Shown one piece after another: positions 11,711-22,211 of a stretch of DNA of 64,000 nt. Numbering within the stretch: the first letter of the stretch is position 1; each line of letters starts with the position of its first letter. The notes beneath the pieces were generated by a model that saw only the letters and a program-made list of their open reading frames with translations, had not been told where the DNA came from and did not search any database. The DNA comes from Stropharia rugosoannulata (lineage: Eukaryota; Basidiomycota; Agaricomycetes; Agaricales; Strophariaceae). The stretch covers positions 3,782,001-3,846,000 of the forward strand of contig JANCIK010000004.1 in NCBI GenBank assembly GCA_028532985.1, written 5' to 3'. The position numbers and the translations under genes are program-made.

Positions 11711-13331
11711 ATGCTTAAGCTAACGACGCCCTTTCTACCCTTATTATTCCTTCTATCTACGGGAAGCTTAGCAAGGCCAGACTCTTACTCGTCCTGGGCT
11801 GCTGACTCTGCAATATCCAGAGGTCAAGGAAACGGGCTGGATGCTACTGGGAATCCCATTGTATCGTATGAACATGGAGAATTTCAATGGGGACTCAGGC
11901 AGCTCTACGAGAAAACGAACAATCGCACCTATTTCAATTACATACAGACAGGGATAGATAACGTCGTGTATGATAATGGTACCGTTCATGGGAGCTATGC
12001 GTAAGATATCTTGCCTGTCTCTGCGGAACCGATTCATTGCTAAATGTGTCGCAGAGTCCAGGATTATGTACTTGATCCTCTCAGGCAAGTGCAAGGGTGT
12101 CGTCTTTCACAGTGGCGTTCTAATTATGTATATCCTAGAACTGGACCAACAATGTTATATCTGTAAGACGGCATATTGCCCGTTACATCCGATTCAAACC
12201 TGACACATCCTAGATATGGAAGCACAAAACTTGACAAATATAAGATTGCCGCCGATGAGTTCCGTAGTCAGTTGAATTCGCATCCACGGACGGCGCAAGG
12301 GCAGTTTTGGCACAAACTCATATATCCAAATCAAGGTCTGTACTTCACCGCCATCTGAAATGGATACTCTCACCAAGTTATCTGGGTCTGGTAACGTTTA
12401 TTTCAGGGTGGCTGGATGGCATCTACATGGGAGAGATTTTCTACGCTGATTATACTGCTACGTTTCAGCCTCAAAATACCACGGCATGGGGTGTGTGGTC
12501 TGCACCGACTAACTGTATATCTTTTGACTGACTTCCATCCGAAGATGACATAACCGCACAATTCATTCTCATGTTTGAAAATACAATTCAGAACGCGACA
12601 GCTCCAAATAACACCGGGCTCATGTATCACGGCTATGATTATTCCCACGTAGCGGTGTGGGCCTCCCCCGATAGAGGCCACTCTCCCGAAGTCTGGGATC
12701 GTGCCCTGGGATGGTATTCCATGGCACTTGTGGACGTCCTCGACATCATTCCTAAATCGCACCCAGGCTACAAGAAGATCTTGGCAATTCTACAAATCCT
12801 TGTTCCTCGTATACGAGACGCCGCTGACCCTGTTAGTGGTGTGTGGTGGCTTGTTATCACCCAGCCTGGACGCGCGAAAAACTATTTCGAGAGTAGCGGA
12901 GCGGCGATGTACGTATATGCGATGCTGAAAGCAGTAAGGCTTGGGCACGTAACCGACACCGACGGAAGCATTACCCATGCCGCGATAAAGGCTTACAACT
13001 ACATGACTACAAACTGGGTAATAGAAAACGCAGACGGAACAATGAATTGGCTAAACACTGTGATCGTGAGTTATCATCCTCTACAGCTAGAGTGACAATC
13101 TGAATCAAAGTTAAGGTTGGGAGCCTGGACACAACCGGAGATTTTGACGTGAGCATTAAATGCTTTATTTGTCTTTAGGGGTCATAAGCTAACATTGTCT
13201 GACAGTATTATGTTAGTCAACCAACGGACGTTAACGATCTTAAGGGACTGGCGGCCTTTCTATTGGCTAGTCTTGAGATTGAACGATTAGCTGAAAGGCC
13301 GCTGGTTGTGTCGAATGACAGTAATTTGTAA
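11711..13331 (+). CDS. Secreted GH105-type unsaturated rhamnogalacturonyl/glucuronyl hydrolase
   Basis: Eight exons (11711-12000, 12055-12084, 12139-12162, 12214-12335, 12407-12490, 12545-13065, 13116-13148, 13206-13331) sum to 1230 nt, 409 aa. Residues 1-21 form a signal peptide (hydrophobic core PFLPLLFLLSTGSLA). The rest is an alpha/alpha-barrel of the YteR/GH88-GH105 kind: GEFQWGLRQLYEKT near the start, LRTGPTMLYLY, then GWLDGIYMGEIFYADY with the aspartate expected to act as general acid, and RALGWYSMALVDVL. GH105 enzymes split the unsaturated sugar left by pectin or rhamnogalacturonan lyases from oligosaccharide ends. The second intron begins with GC (GCAAGT) instead of GT; only this junction keeps the frame. 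Several Asn-X-Ser/Thr sites fit secretion. Regulation by pectin sugars is likely by analogy but not visible here. Confidence 0.87.
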
Positions 13332-14250
13332 TGCCGCCCATGGGCATCTCGGAAATGCGATCGTTCGCCATTTTTATACACGGCAATGATTTTCTTCACA
13401 TCCGTCTGAAAGAATGAGGCATGCAGTTTGTCGCGTTTATCTTTAAAGCCATCTACATACATCTGGACTATTCTCTTATATATGATTATCTGTCCTAAGT
13501 ATCTCTCGTTACTAGTAATAAAATGGCAATATTGAGCCAACGTCCAATCTCAAAACTGAGTGTGTTCTACAATTGTTCATCAATGTTTTGCCAGCCGCCG
13601 GAATGTCCAGCATTAATATGCCAGGTGGCTCGGCTACTGGTCGGATATTTTTGAACACCGTTATAAATGCTTAGAACGTGTTTCTGAATATGTTAGGTCA
13701 TCTCCCGCGAAGTGTCTAGTAGTATCGCACATTTCTTATCTGTCTAAAAATGTTGTTCGGTACCGGGACAGGGCACGACCGGTCGCAATCTCCTGCCGCT
13801 TGTCTTCAGGGTCATTCAATGCACCCCAAAATCATTCCTGTACACTTATGCCTATGGCAAGTTTTGTCAAGTACACTGTTTGCAGTGGTTGTTTGGCCGT
13901 CCTACATTGCCCACTCTGTAGTAGCAGTTTAAATTCACTCTTGAAAATGAAGAGGTAGTTAACAGGGTGGTAATAGTCTGAAGTCTGTGAGTTCTTAGAC
14001 GACAGGACCAACGAAGATTCCGCGATTGAGATGCATACATCTAATGTGAAGGAATCAGAATGTTGATGTACATGGAGGGAGAACAATCACACGAATAATT
14101 GATCACTCACTGAATGGCATAGTGCTTGCGGGTAGTCTCCTTCACAGACCAAATAAAAAGATGGGCTTGTGGGGGTGTAGGTCAGCTGACGTCTTTCAAA
14201 ACTCGCTATATGTACATACAAATGAAAAACTGGGAGGTGATCGTCGATGA
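13332..14250. other. Intergenic region, nothing recognised
   Basis: AT-rich sequence with only short, featureless open frames. Confidence 0.4.
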
Positions 14251-14600
14251 GTGTTCTATCAAGAGTACCCATCACATTGGGCTTGCTGGCGGTCGAGTGA
14301 CATGATCGCAAACGCAAAGAACTTGCGCGCGTGGTGCATACCGACTGCGCACCAGCGTCCGTGGGCCCCGGTGAGTGACGCGAGGAGCTCAGTCTTCTTC
14401 GTTACAGTCTCAATACTCAGGAGGGGGCAAGCTGAGCCAGGTAAAGCGACTGGACTGGATGGTGTCGGTAGCAGGGATCTTTGAGAGTACGAATATTTTC
14501 GGTGCTGCCGCGGCGGGGTGAGTCGCATCCAGTCAAAATGTTGACTGCACCTGCAAAACGGAAATGCCCGAGTGACTTCACGTAAGTCCGGGGTATGCCC
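14251..14600. repeat. Duplicated segment 1, copy A (deletion derivative)
   Basis: Closely similar to 19990-20400 in the same orientation (for example AGTACCCATCACATTGGG and GCTTGCTGGCGGTCGAGTGA here). Copy A lacks about 100 bp that copy B has after GGTGCTGCCGCRGCGGGG, then regains similarity at CCAGTCAA. The minus-strand reading in copy B is the longer and more protein-like one; in copy A it is cut short. Probably a decayed gene fragment. Confidence 0.6.
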
Positions 14601-14712
14601 ACCACGTCAAAGTCCGACTCAGCTCCGCCCCATCTAAGTGAAGGTCGTACGCTACGCCGTGAAATATCCATTGGTTCACACTATACCCCCCATCCAGTGC
14701 ATAGCCTACATT

Positions 14713-16069
14713 TCACTTATCGGTAATAACTAATGACGAGTTCAAAATCTGATCTGATTTTGTCGTCATAATGGTAGGTACGTCTGCTGTCCCCGGCCAA
14801 ATAGTTGGAGAACCTGATATATTGGTTAGTTGTGTTGCGGTAAGAGCACCTTCATTTACAGTCCCGGAACGGAAATTGAATTCGACACTGAAGTGAGATG
14901 AATCTATGACGGTGCGCCTATTATGCTCTACGAGTAAAATAATCATCATTGGGGCAATTGTCTACATTTGTGAGCCTAAACCTCGTGCAAAACGTGAATG
15001 TACTCACCGTTATCTGAGCATAAATGTGAGCAAGGAATTCTCCGACTTGCGTTTTCATGACAAAAACAACCAAAAGAGAGATAGTAGTAAATGTGTAGAG
15101 GGACCCTGATTCAATGATGATGATAATGATCGAGATGTATTGACGTTTTGCAACTGGGTCCCCCGGGGCACACCACCAAATTCTGCCAGCAATGGCAGCA
15201 GTGCAAATAACTTGGTTTGTTATTGAGCAGCACATGAACGTCAACAAAACCGTGTTGACGTCCTCGAGGCGTCCCGCATAATCTATACTGTTTCTTGAAT
15301 TCGCCGCGAGTATTGCCAGTTTCGTAATCCCGATATATGCAGTTACTGTCTCTTGAATCAGTATCTTGTGATTTAATACATTATAGAGGAAATTCACCAG
15401 TTGTTGCACCTACAAGAATAACAGGCAATATGCAAACTCGCACGCTCTTCCCCCATGTAATATATGTACGCCAGATCAGAATAGAATCTGCAACAATACA
15501 CTAAAGAAAGTTAAAGTGTAATAAGTGTTGGTTGGTAATGAGGTTGAATTCACATTTGTTAAAAATAATGCTTTTGGCGCTACCCAGATATTACCAGGCT
15601 CCACAATCCAGAAACGAGCAGAGCCGCCAGGTTTGTTGGGTGCAAATATAAACCCGTCAATGAGTGCTCGTAAGGTTACCGCCACATGAGCAGTTGATAT
15701 GCCAAATTGTACTGAAGATGTTGCAAGAAGAATCCTATCGCACATGAAACAGTCCGAGTTAGTATTCAATGTCGTATACAATAAGGCTAATTTGCGCAAC
15801 AGACCATGTGGCACTTTTTGGCCTTTCATTACACCTCTTGTGAATGACATAGACACACCCCAGATATAATACCAGGCTACAAGGCCCATCAGAGCGTTAG
15901 ACACGCTTTAACATAATGCAGTTAGGAGCCCTACACTGTCCCTGGACACACCATGACATTCAGCATAACCGATAGTCTCGAATCAGCAGAGATACCACGA
16001 ACCATAAAGCAAAGTAGACAGCCAGCCGCCTAGTAGTCCAGCCATCGGGGCAGAGATATCATGGACCAT
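14713..16069 (-). CDS. Fungal seven-helix integral membrane protein, family of unknown function
   Basis: Six exons (16069-16003, 15876-15780, 15734-15554, 15500-15398, 15351-15008, 14961-14713) sum to 1041 nt, 346 aa. The chain begins MVHDISAPMAGLLGGWLSTL, the usual start for this Agaricomycete family, followed by hydrophobic segments consistent with seven helices. The signature FLTNCIVADSILIWRTYITWGK sits after helix 3, and IAGRIWW and IAPMMIILLVE mark later helices. The C-terminal tail is hydrophilic and Thr/Ser-rich. All introns keep the frame, so the gene may be active, although intron 1 is long (126 nt) with a weak GTTCGT donor. The function is unknown; receptor-like topology is all one can say. 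Its 3' end was copied, inverted, to 497-887. Confidence 0.75.
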
Positions 16070-16904
16070 AATATGATTTGGCTGACGTACACTTGAGGGA
16101 TATATTGTACTCCGTAAATGGAGCCCGCATTAAATACCATCTGAGCAGCAGCTTATTTTAAACTGGTCCCTCGTAACGGATCAGAGGCTTATTCTGATTG
16201 CGTTGATTCAAATCAACACAAAATCAGCAGATTTCAAAGCATGTGTGTAGTTCAGTATGATTATTGGCTGTCCGTCGCTTTGAATATGCTGGTAAATCGG
16301 TATAAGTGGCTTTTCATGTATACATATTGAAGGTTTGTCAAACTACCTGACTACTATAGCTTTCCCAGCCTCGATTTTATTCTTCGCTTCATTCTATCCA
16401 TTTTGAAGTCCTGAGAACGATCATAATGATGAACTACCCGACTTACTTGTTATATCGCACCCCAAGTCTCCTGAAGATGCAGGACAGAGTAATTACTTCT
16501 GTATATCTCGACATCGACGTGATTATACCGTGTCGTTTCCATCCAAAGAAAGGGTTTATAAATAACCGATGGAACAACTGCAGGAGTGAAAATGAGTCAA
16601 GCTGGCTGAGAATTCTGGTGGCATCTTGAATACTTTGGCCCTGTCCCATTTTCCCTAAATACATAAAGCGGGAAAGAATTGAATTAGGAAATGGGGACGA
16701 TTCATAGACTAATGTTAATGAGATACACGGATTTCTTGTGTGAGATTAACGAATCGCAAATCGCTACGGGGGTTATTTCGTGGATAGGGGCCCAGTACGA
16801 ATGTCTCACCTTCGCTACAAGTTCCATGCATCGTGGAATCCATAGCACTAGTAACACATTGTGCACTTTCCATCATGTTAAGATTTCGCTACTTCTATAG
16901 CAAC
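16070..16904. other. Intergenic region
   Basis: No gene recognised. It separates the minus-strand membrane protein gene from the plus-strand orphan gene relic. Confidence 0.4.
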
Positions 16905-16911
16905 ATTTTCA

Positions 16912-17103
16912 GGAGTCGCCCCAAGAAATTCTTTCTAACAAAAGGAAAACAAAAAAACCATCACAATATCAGCTGGAATGGGGGATCGCGAAAGCAACAG
17001 GTCCACCAAAAAAGCAAAGCAAGCGGAAGCTCACGGTAGCCTGCTTTCGAAAGAAGGTGATGTTTCTTGCCCTTCCTTCAACAGAACTCTAACTGACCCT
17101 TAG
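16912..17103 (+). pseudogene. Relic of exon 3 plus intron 3 of the orphan gene family
   Basis: Aligned by eye, 16925-17040 resembles exon 3 of the gene at 21089-22211: an AAAGGA start, then ISWNGGS against ISRNGGS, followed by a Lys/Gln/Ser-rich stretch. The following bases (GTAGCCTGCTTTC, ending CTAACTGACCCTTAG) resemble the intron after exon 3 there (GTAATATGCTTTC, ending in GGATAG). It runs straight into an exon-1-like sequence at 17104, so this is a fused partial copy made by unequal recombination, or an alternative 5' exon. Confidence 0.5.
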
Positions 17104-18083
17104 GCCAGCGCCGCCCATGCCATTCGCACTGCATGGAACATAGCCTCGAACAACTGGAGAATGCCACTGATGCAGTTAGCCACTGCAGAATCTGGTATTA
17201 TGCGGAGAACAGAGAAACCGCAAGCTTCTCAAAATTCTGCAGTATCGACAGAGCCATCATCAAACCGGAAAGAAATACCTCAGGTGTCGAACAACATAAC
17301 TTCAAACGCTGCTGAGGTTAGTGCAAGTGAGTATTTTTAGGAACATAAATTATCGCACGCCACGATTAAATCAATGTCCCCCAAGGGACATGGCCCATGG
17401 AGACAACAACGTCTGGGTACGCAAGCGACAATTATAGTAGCTTGCAATGGAATAAATCCAGCACAACAACTGTATACGAAGACACGGCCCAGGAGGGATG
17501 CCTAACATTTGAGTTCTATACAGGTCCTGAAGATAGTGAGTAAACAAACAATCTGGAAGTGCACTACCGAAATCGCCTAACCAAAGTGTTTCCAACAAAG
17601 GAAAATCACAAAACAAGTACACCAACCGAAACAATCCTGGATCTCAAAAGAAGAGGTCCCGCCGCAAGACTACGACGAACAAACGTTCGCAGAAGTCTGG
17701 ATGTAACGGAGGGTAATATGTTTTGTCGTATTCCTCTGACGGAACCCTTAGCTGACGATTACTGGATAGAAAAGCACCTCCGGCTGCGTCGAAGTCACGT
17801 AAACAGGTGAAGCCACCAAGTAGGGGCGCAGCACCCGGTCGGAATCCGGACGGTGAGTAGAGAATTTACTTACCTTGAAGAGCGCAGTGTTGCTTAAACA
17901 TGCCAGCTCAGGAACCTACAATGTGAAGTTTACCGCGAATCTAAGCGGGAACTGCACGAAACATGCACATAAACCCTGTTTCAGAGGCGAGGTGATAGAT
18001 TTCGAGGACGGTGAGCTGCTTCATATCAATAAACATTAACAGAGTACGTACTGATGCATTTTTACGTCGTAGGAGGACTGTGA
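17104..18083 (+). pseudogene. Orphan multi-exon gene, copy A (probably damaged)
   Basis: Segments 17104-17326, 17386-17535, about 17550-17712, 17770-17852, 17912-18010 and 18073-18083 correspond one to one with the exons of the copy at 21089-22211, with matching phases and a stop at the same place (DFEDGGL against DFDEGEK). Two defects are seen. The 5' end of exon 1 and its start codon are replaced by the exon-3-like relic. The intron after 17535 has lost its acceptor through a deletion of about 45 bp, and unspliced reading stops at once. Exon 3 nevertheless keeps an open frame (KKRSRRKTTTNKRSQKSG), so decay is recent or an undetected splice form exists. Confidence 0.55.
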
Positions 18084-19989
18084 GCTAGCAGAGGACATTA
18101 ACAGAGGAATTGTACGAGGTGACTGGGCCAAACGTCGCCATTGCATGACGGGCTATGACGTGAATATACAGACCGATTATCGATAAGACAATCTTATCTC
18201 CCAGTGCGAATGTTATCGGAGACTGAAATAATGCCATCGGCACAACCACGGCATACTAAGTACTATTATTTATCCGTGCTGCCGCGCCGTGTAACATGTA
18301 TTTCATTGTAACAAGACCGTCAATGAATCAGCTCAAAGTGCACTCGGCTATTACATGAACACACCTTGCAAGTAAAAGGCAGCAGTCTGGTCCCCAGGGA
18401 CGCAATATTAATATACCATATATTCATAATCATTCCACTTCGCCGAGGTAACATCCATTTGAAAAGTACAACACGGAGGGATATAGTTAGAGAATAAGAC
18501 ACATAGAAAAGAGATTACCGAAAATAAGTATATCGACAGTAAGGAAACCGGCGTCGAGAGTCAACACGTTCACGCTGTGCTTGTGATATTACAGTAACAA
18601 TACAGGCGGAACGCCGCAGTAGCGGTCAGTACCGTAACAGTATATGGCCAATAATATGCACTTGACCTGCCCCTGATGTGCATTCACGCAGTGCCTGAGC
18701 CGGAGGACAAGCGATCGAGAAGCAGAGAGCCTTGCTGAGACTCATGTGCGTGGTGTTAGTTGATGCAATGTATACTCAGAATATTTGTACGCGTGGAGAT
18801 CTGACCCGATGCTCCCGCGTCTCTGATTCCTCGAAGATACGCGGCACACCGCTGTGCAATTCCGTCGTGTCTGTGAGGGCGGTGTTCGGAAGAGATCTAG
18901 TGCCAAGGCAGGAGAGAACAAGGCCTATAATTAGCCTATAATTATATGGGTCAGACAGCCAAAGACACTGCATGCTATTGGCGGCACATACAGTGCATCA
19001 TCATGGACAGGGACTAAAGTCATCGCACGATATCGCTAACAAACACAGCCTCGGAGGACACGAAGAAGCAACCCACCTCGTAGTCAAGCGACACGGCCGC
19101 TTGGGTGCAAGACTTGCGCACAGTATAGTCCACCCTTAGAGCAGGAGCGTGTCCTTTAACAAAATGAAGGGCCCAGTCGTCTTCGCAGTCTAGGTATCAA
19201 AAGGGAGTTGTAGATTCAGGAGGGGGGGCGCTGAGCGGAGATCGAAATAGGAAATGCGGACAGGCCGGCGTTGACATAGCGTCTTTGCAGGCGGAGCTGC
19301 GGTGCAGTGATGGATGCAGGAGAAGCAAGAGCAGCATGCGTCCCAGTTGCGTCGCTGGAGGTGTACGCTGATGGGAAGAGGAAAAGCGGATGCCACACAG
19401 AGCGCGCGCGATTTGACTTTGGGCGGGCGCTGCGGGTCGTGCAAAGTTTCTAAGAGGACTCGGGTGGAAAATGTGTGCTGTGCGAGGCTGTAATGGATGG
19501 GGGCGTGTTGAGTCTAATCCCAGACATGAAGATGTAATGTCTGTGCTACCCCGTCAATGGTTGGTTGAAGATAAGGGTAATCTGGGCCACCATGAACGTC
19601 GGAGCTATGGCCTATGATTAATTGATTTTCAAGGTTTTCCCCGCGCGTATGCGTCTAAGAGATGGTGAGAATGAGTTACACGCTGATGCCCCGGCCCTAG
19701 TTGGATAAAGTTTATTCTGCAAGCAGAAAACGTATTGAACATATTACAGTCCGAGAAAGGCGAAAAATCCAAAGCGTCTCTGCCCAGGAGTACCAGAGAT
19801 GCATCCCGAGTTTTTGTCGCGCATTAGTAGAGCAACACATGGAGTCATAGAGCACACGAGCTACTCGGACATATGATTTCCACGGCAAGCACTATTGAAA
19901 TATTCTAACCGACTCTACGTTCGCGCAGCCAGCCTGCTTCGACACACAGGTGAGAACGCCATGCTCCGTGCATTTAGGGAGCATTATTG
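18084..19989. other. Intergenic region with 3' flank of the duplicated unit
   Basis: The first 200 bases (for example AATGTTATCGGAGACTGAAA-like sequence near 18200) are similar to 22290-22400 after copy B, so the duplication reaches past the stop codon. No gene recognised in the remainder. Confidence 0.4.
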
Positions 19990-20400
19990 CTATAGTACCC
20001 ATCACATTGGGTTTGCTGGCGGTCGAGTGACATTGTCGCGAGTGCAAACAACTTGCGCCCGTGGCGCATGCCGACTGCGCACGAGCATTTGTGGGCCCCG
20101 GTGACCGACGCGAGGAGCTCAGTCTTCTTTGTTACAGTCTCAATAGTAAGGAGGGGGAAAGCTGAGCCAGGTAAGGCGAGCGTGGATTGGATGGCGTCGG
20201 TAGCAGGGATGTTTGAGGGTGGGGATATTCTGGGTGCTGCCGCAGCGGGGCCAGGGGAAGCAGAAGCGTCAGGGGCCTCCCAGATGACAGACGCGACGCT
20301 GGAGGTGGTGTACCATGAGGTGAAGAATGGCGAAGAGGAAGGGTCGGTGCCACGTCCAGTCAATATTTATGTTGTCTGCACGTGCAAAGCGGAAATGTTC
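19990..20400. repeat. Duplicated segment 1, copy B
   Basis: Longer copy of the segment at 14251-14600. On the minus strand, 20363-19974 is an open frame of 129 codons with an ordered-looking middle part (ALPGSAFPLLTIETVTKKTE). This could be the N-terminal exon of a larger lost protein, but I cannot name the family and no further exons join it. Confidence 0.5.
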
Positions 20401-21088
20401 CAGACTCAGATTGAATCAAAGAGTGCCGCAGCGCAAGTGCATGTTTCTGAGTGGGTGTTCCATTGCAATATGCTGAATAGTTAATACCTGAGATATAACA
20501 ACTCTCGAGAAATATTATTACAGCCTGAATGGCAATCAGTGGACACTGACTGTGCCTTTCGTGCAGAATTTCCTCATGGCGCGAGCGACCCTCTGTGCAG
20601 GATCTATAACGTTAATTTTGTTTGTGACCGCGCAACTCCCATGGCAACAATGCGTAAGCGAACATACATCATGTCGAAGCTTGAAGCTTGTAGAAGTTTG
20701 ATGCGAGAGTTTTTCAAGGTCCCTCTGGGGTCTCTCTCTCTCGCATACTTTCAAACATAATTGACGAGCAATTATCTATATCATTCACATGTATAAAGGC
20801 ATTCGAAAAATTCTAGCAAAGAGTACAGAACAGACCAACGTTCTGAAAAGGCTGGGCTGCAAAAGGACCAAGGTTGCTTCGTATGATATTGGTTAAAAAT
20901 ACATGTACCATTGTCTCGAGGGAAATAACCCCCTGCACGGGGATAGTATTTGCTTCTAGATTTGTCTTTGTATACACTTCTCAAAAAGGGCGTATAGAAA
21001 AAGAAATCAACCATCGCCCACGTACTTGAAGAAAAACCCCCTACTTGCGCTGCAACACCGCTTTTTTACATCTTGAGCTACACTGGCA
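20401..21088. other. Intergenic region
   Basis: No gene recognised; presumed upstream region of the orphan gene copy B. Confidence 0.4.
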
Positions 21089-22211
21089 ATGTCGTTTCGT
21101 CAGGCAAACACCAGCTCCACGCTCTCAAACGCACTTGGCGATTTTTTGTATACCACCGCCGCCACCTCGTACAGTCGAAGCCTGGGGCGCTGCATCAATA
21201 ACCCTGTGCCTTCTGCCCCTCCAGTCCATGCCATTCGCACTGTATGCGACATAGTCTCAAACATTGGGCACATGCCACCGACGCATCCAGCCACTGCTAA
21301 TGCCAGTGGCTCTGGTGTTATGGGGGAAACAGACCTTGAATCGCGAGATTATTGTAATTCTTCGTTAACATCAGAGCCATCATTGAGCATGAAATATGCT
21401 GCTGGGGCTGATGGTGAGTGTTGCTAGGAAGGTATATCATCGAACATCACTGAAGCAATGTTGGCATAAGGGACATGGCCAATGGGAACGTCAGCAAACA
21501 CCTACTCAAGCAATATTTGCAGTAAATCACAATGGACAAATTCCAGTGCAACAACTGTATACGACTCAGACATGGCCCAGGAGGGAAGCTTAAAATTTGA
21601 GCTCTATACAGGTCCTGTGAATGGTGAGCAAATTCGTCTTATGATAGATGTCGTGCATGAATTTGTTCTCTATAGGTGTACAAGATAAAGGTACACTACT
21701 AGAATCGCCGCATAAAAGTGTTTCCAGCAAAGGAATAACAAGAAAGAAAAGTATCAGCCGAAACGGTGGATCTCAAAAGAAGAGATCCCACCGCAAGACC
21801 AGAGCGAACAAACGCTCGCAGAAGTCTGGATCCGACAGAAGGTAATATGCTTTCTTGTTCTTCCTTTGATAGACTAACTGACGACTACTGGATAGGCCAA
21901 TACCGCCATCAAATGCCTCGAAGCCACGCAAGCGCGTGGAACCACCAAAAAGGGGCGCGGCTCCCGTTCTGAATGCGGACGGTGAGTACAGGATTTACTT
22001 ACCTTCACACATTTTTGCTGAACCTTGCTTGCTAAGGGACGTACAAGTACCAGTTCACCACAAATCTGAGTGGGGACTGTATAAAGCATGCGCGTACACC
22101 CCGTTTACGGGGTGATGTGATGGACTTCGACGAAGGTGAGCGCTTTTAATACCTGTAAATGTTAGTAAAAGTATGCAATTAATGTACGTTTACGCACTAG
22201 GAGAAAAATGA
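21089..22211 (+). CDS. Orphan six-exon gene, copy B (279 aa, unknown function)
   Basis: Exons 21089-21413, 21471-21623, 21676-21841, 21896-21981, 22037-22135 and 22201-22211 have clean GT-AG borders and sum to 840 nt, 279 codons plus stop. The start MSFRQANTSSTLSNALGDF is the first ATG of the frame. Residues 1-108 are Ser/Thr/Ala-rich. Residues 110-160 hold a less repetitive part (TWPMGTSANTYSSN and SLKFELYTGPVNG). Residues about 180-215 are highly basic (RKKS, KKRSHRKTRANKRSQKSG), and a second basic patch, KPRKRVEPPKRG, lies near 225-238. Both patches could be nuclear-localisation or nucleic-acid-binding regions. The tail is acidic. There is no signal peptide or helix and I recognise no domain. 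Correspondence with copy A, exon by exon and phase by phase, is the main support for its being a gene. Confidence 0.6.

Noticed and set aside
19190..19444. 84-codon minus-strand frame rich in Cys and His
   Set aside because: Cys/His spacing does not match a zinc finger, and another frame overlaps it with equal quality.
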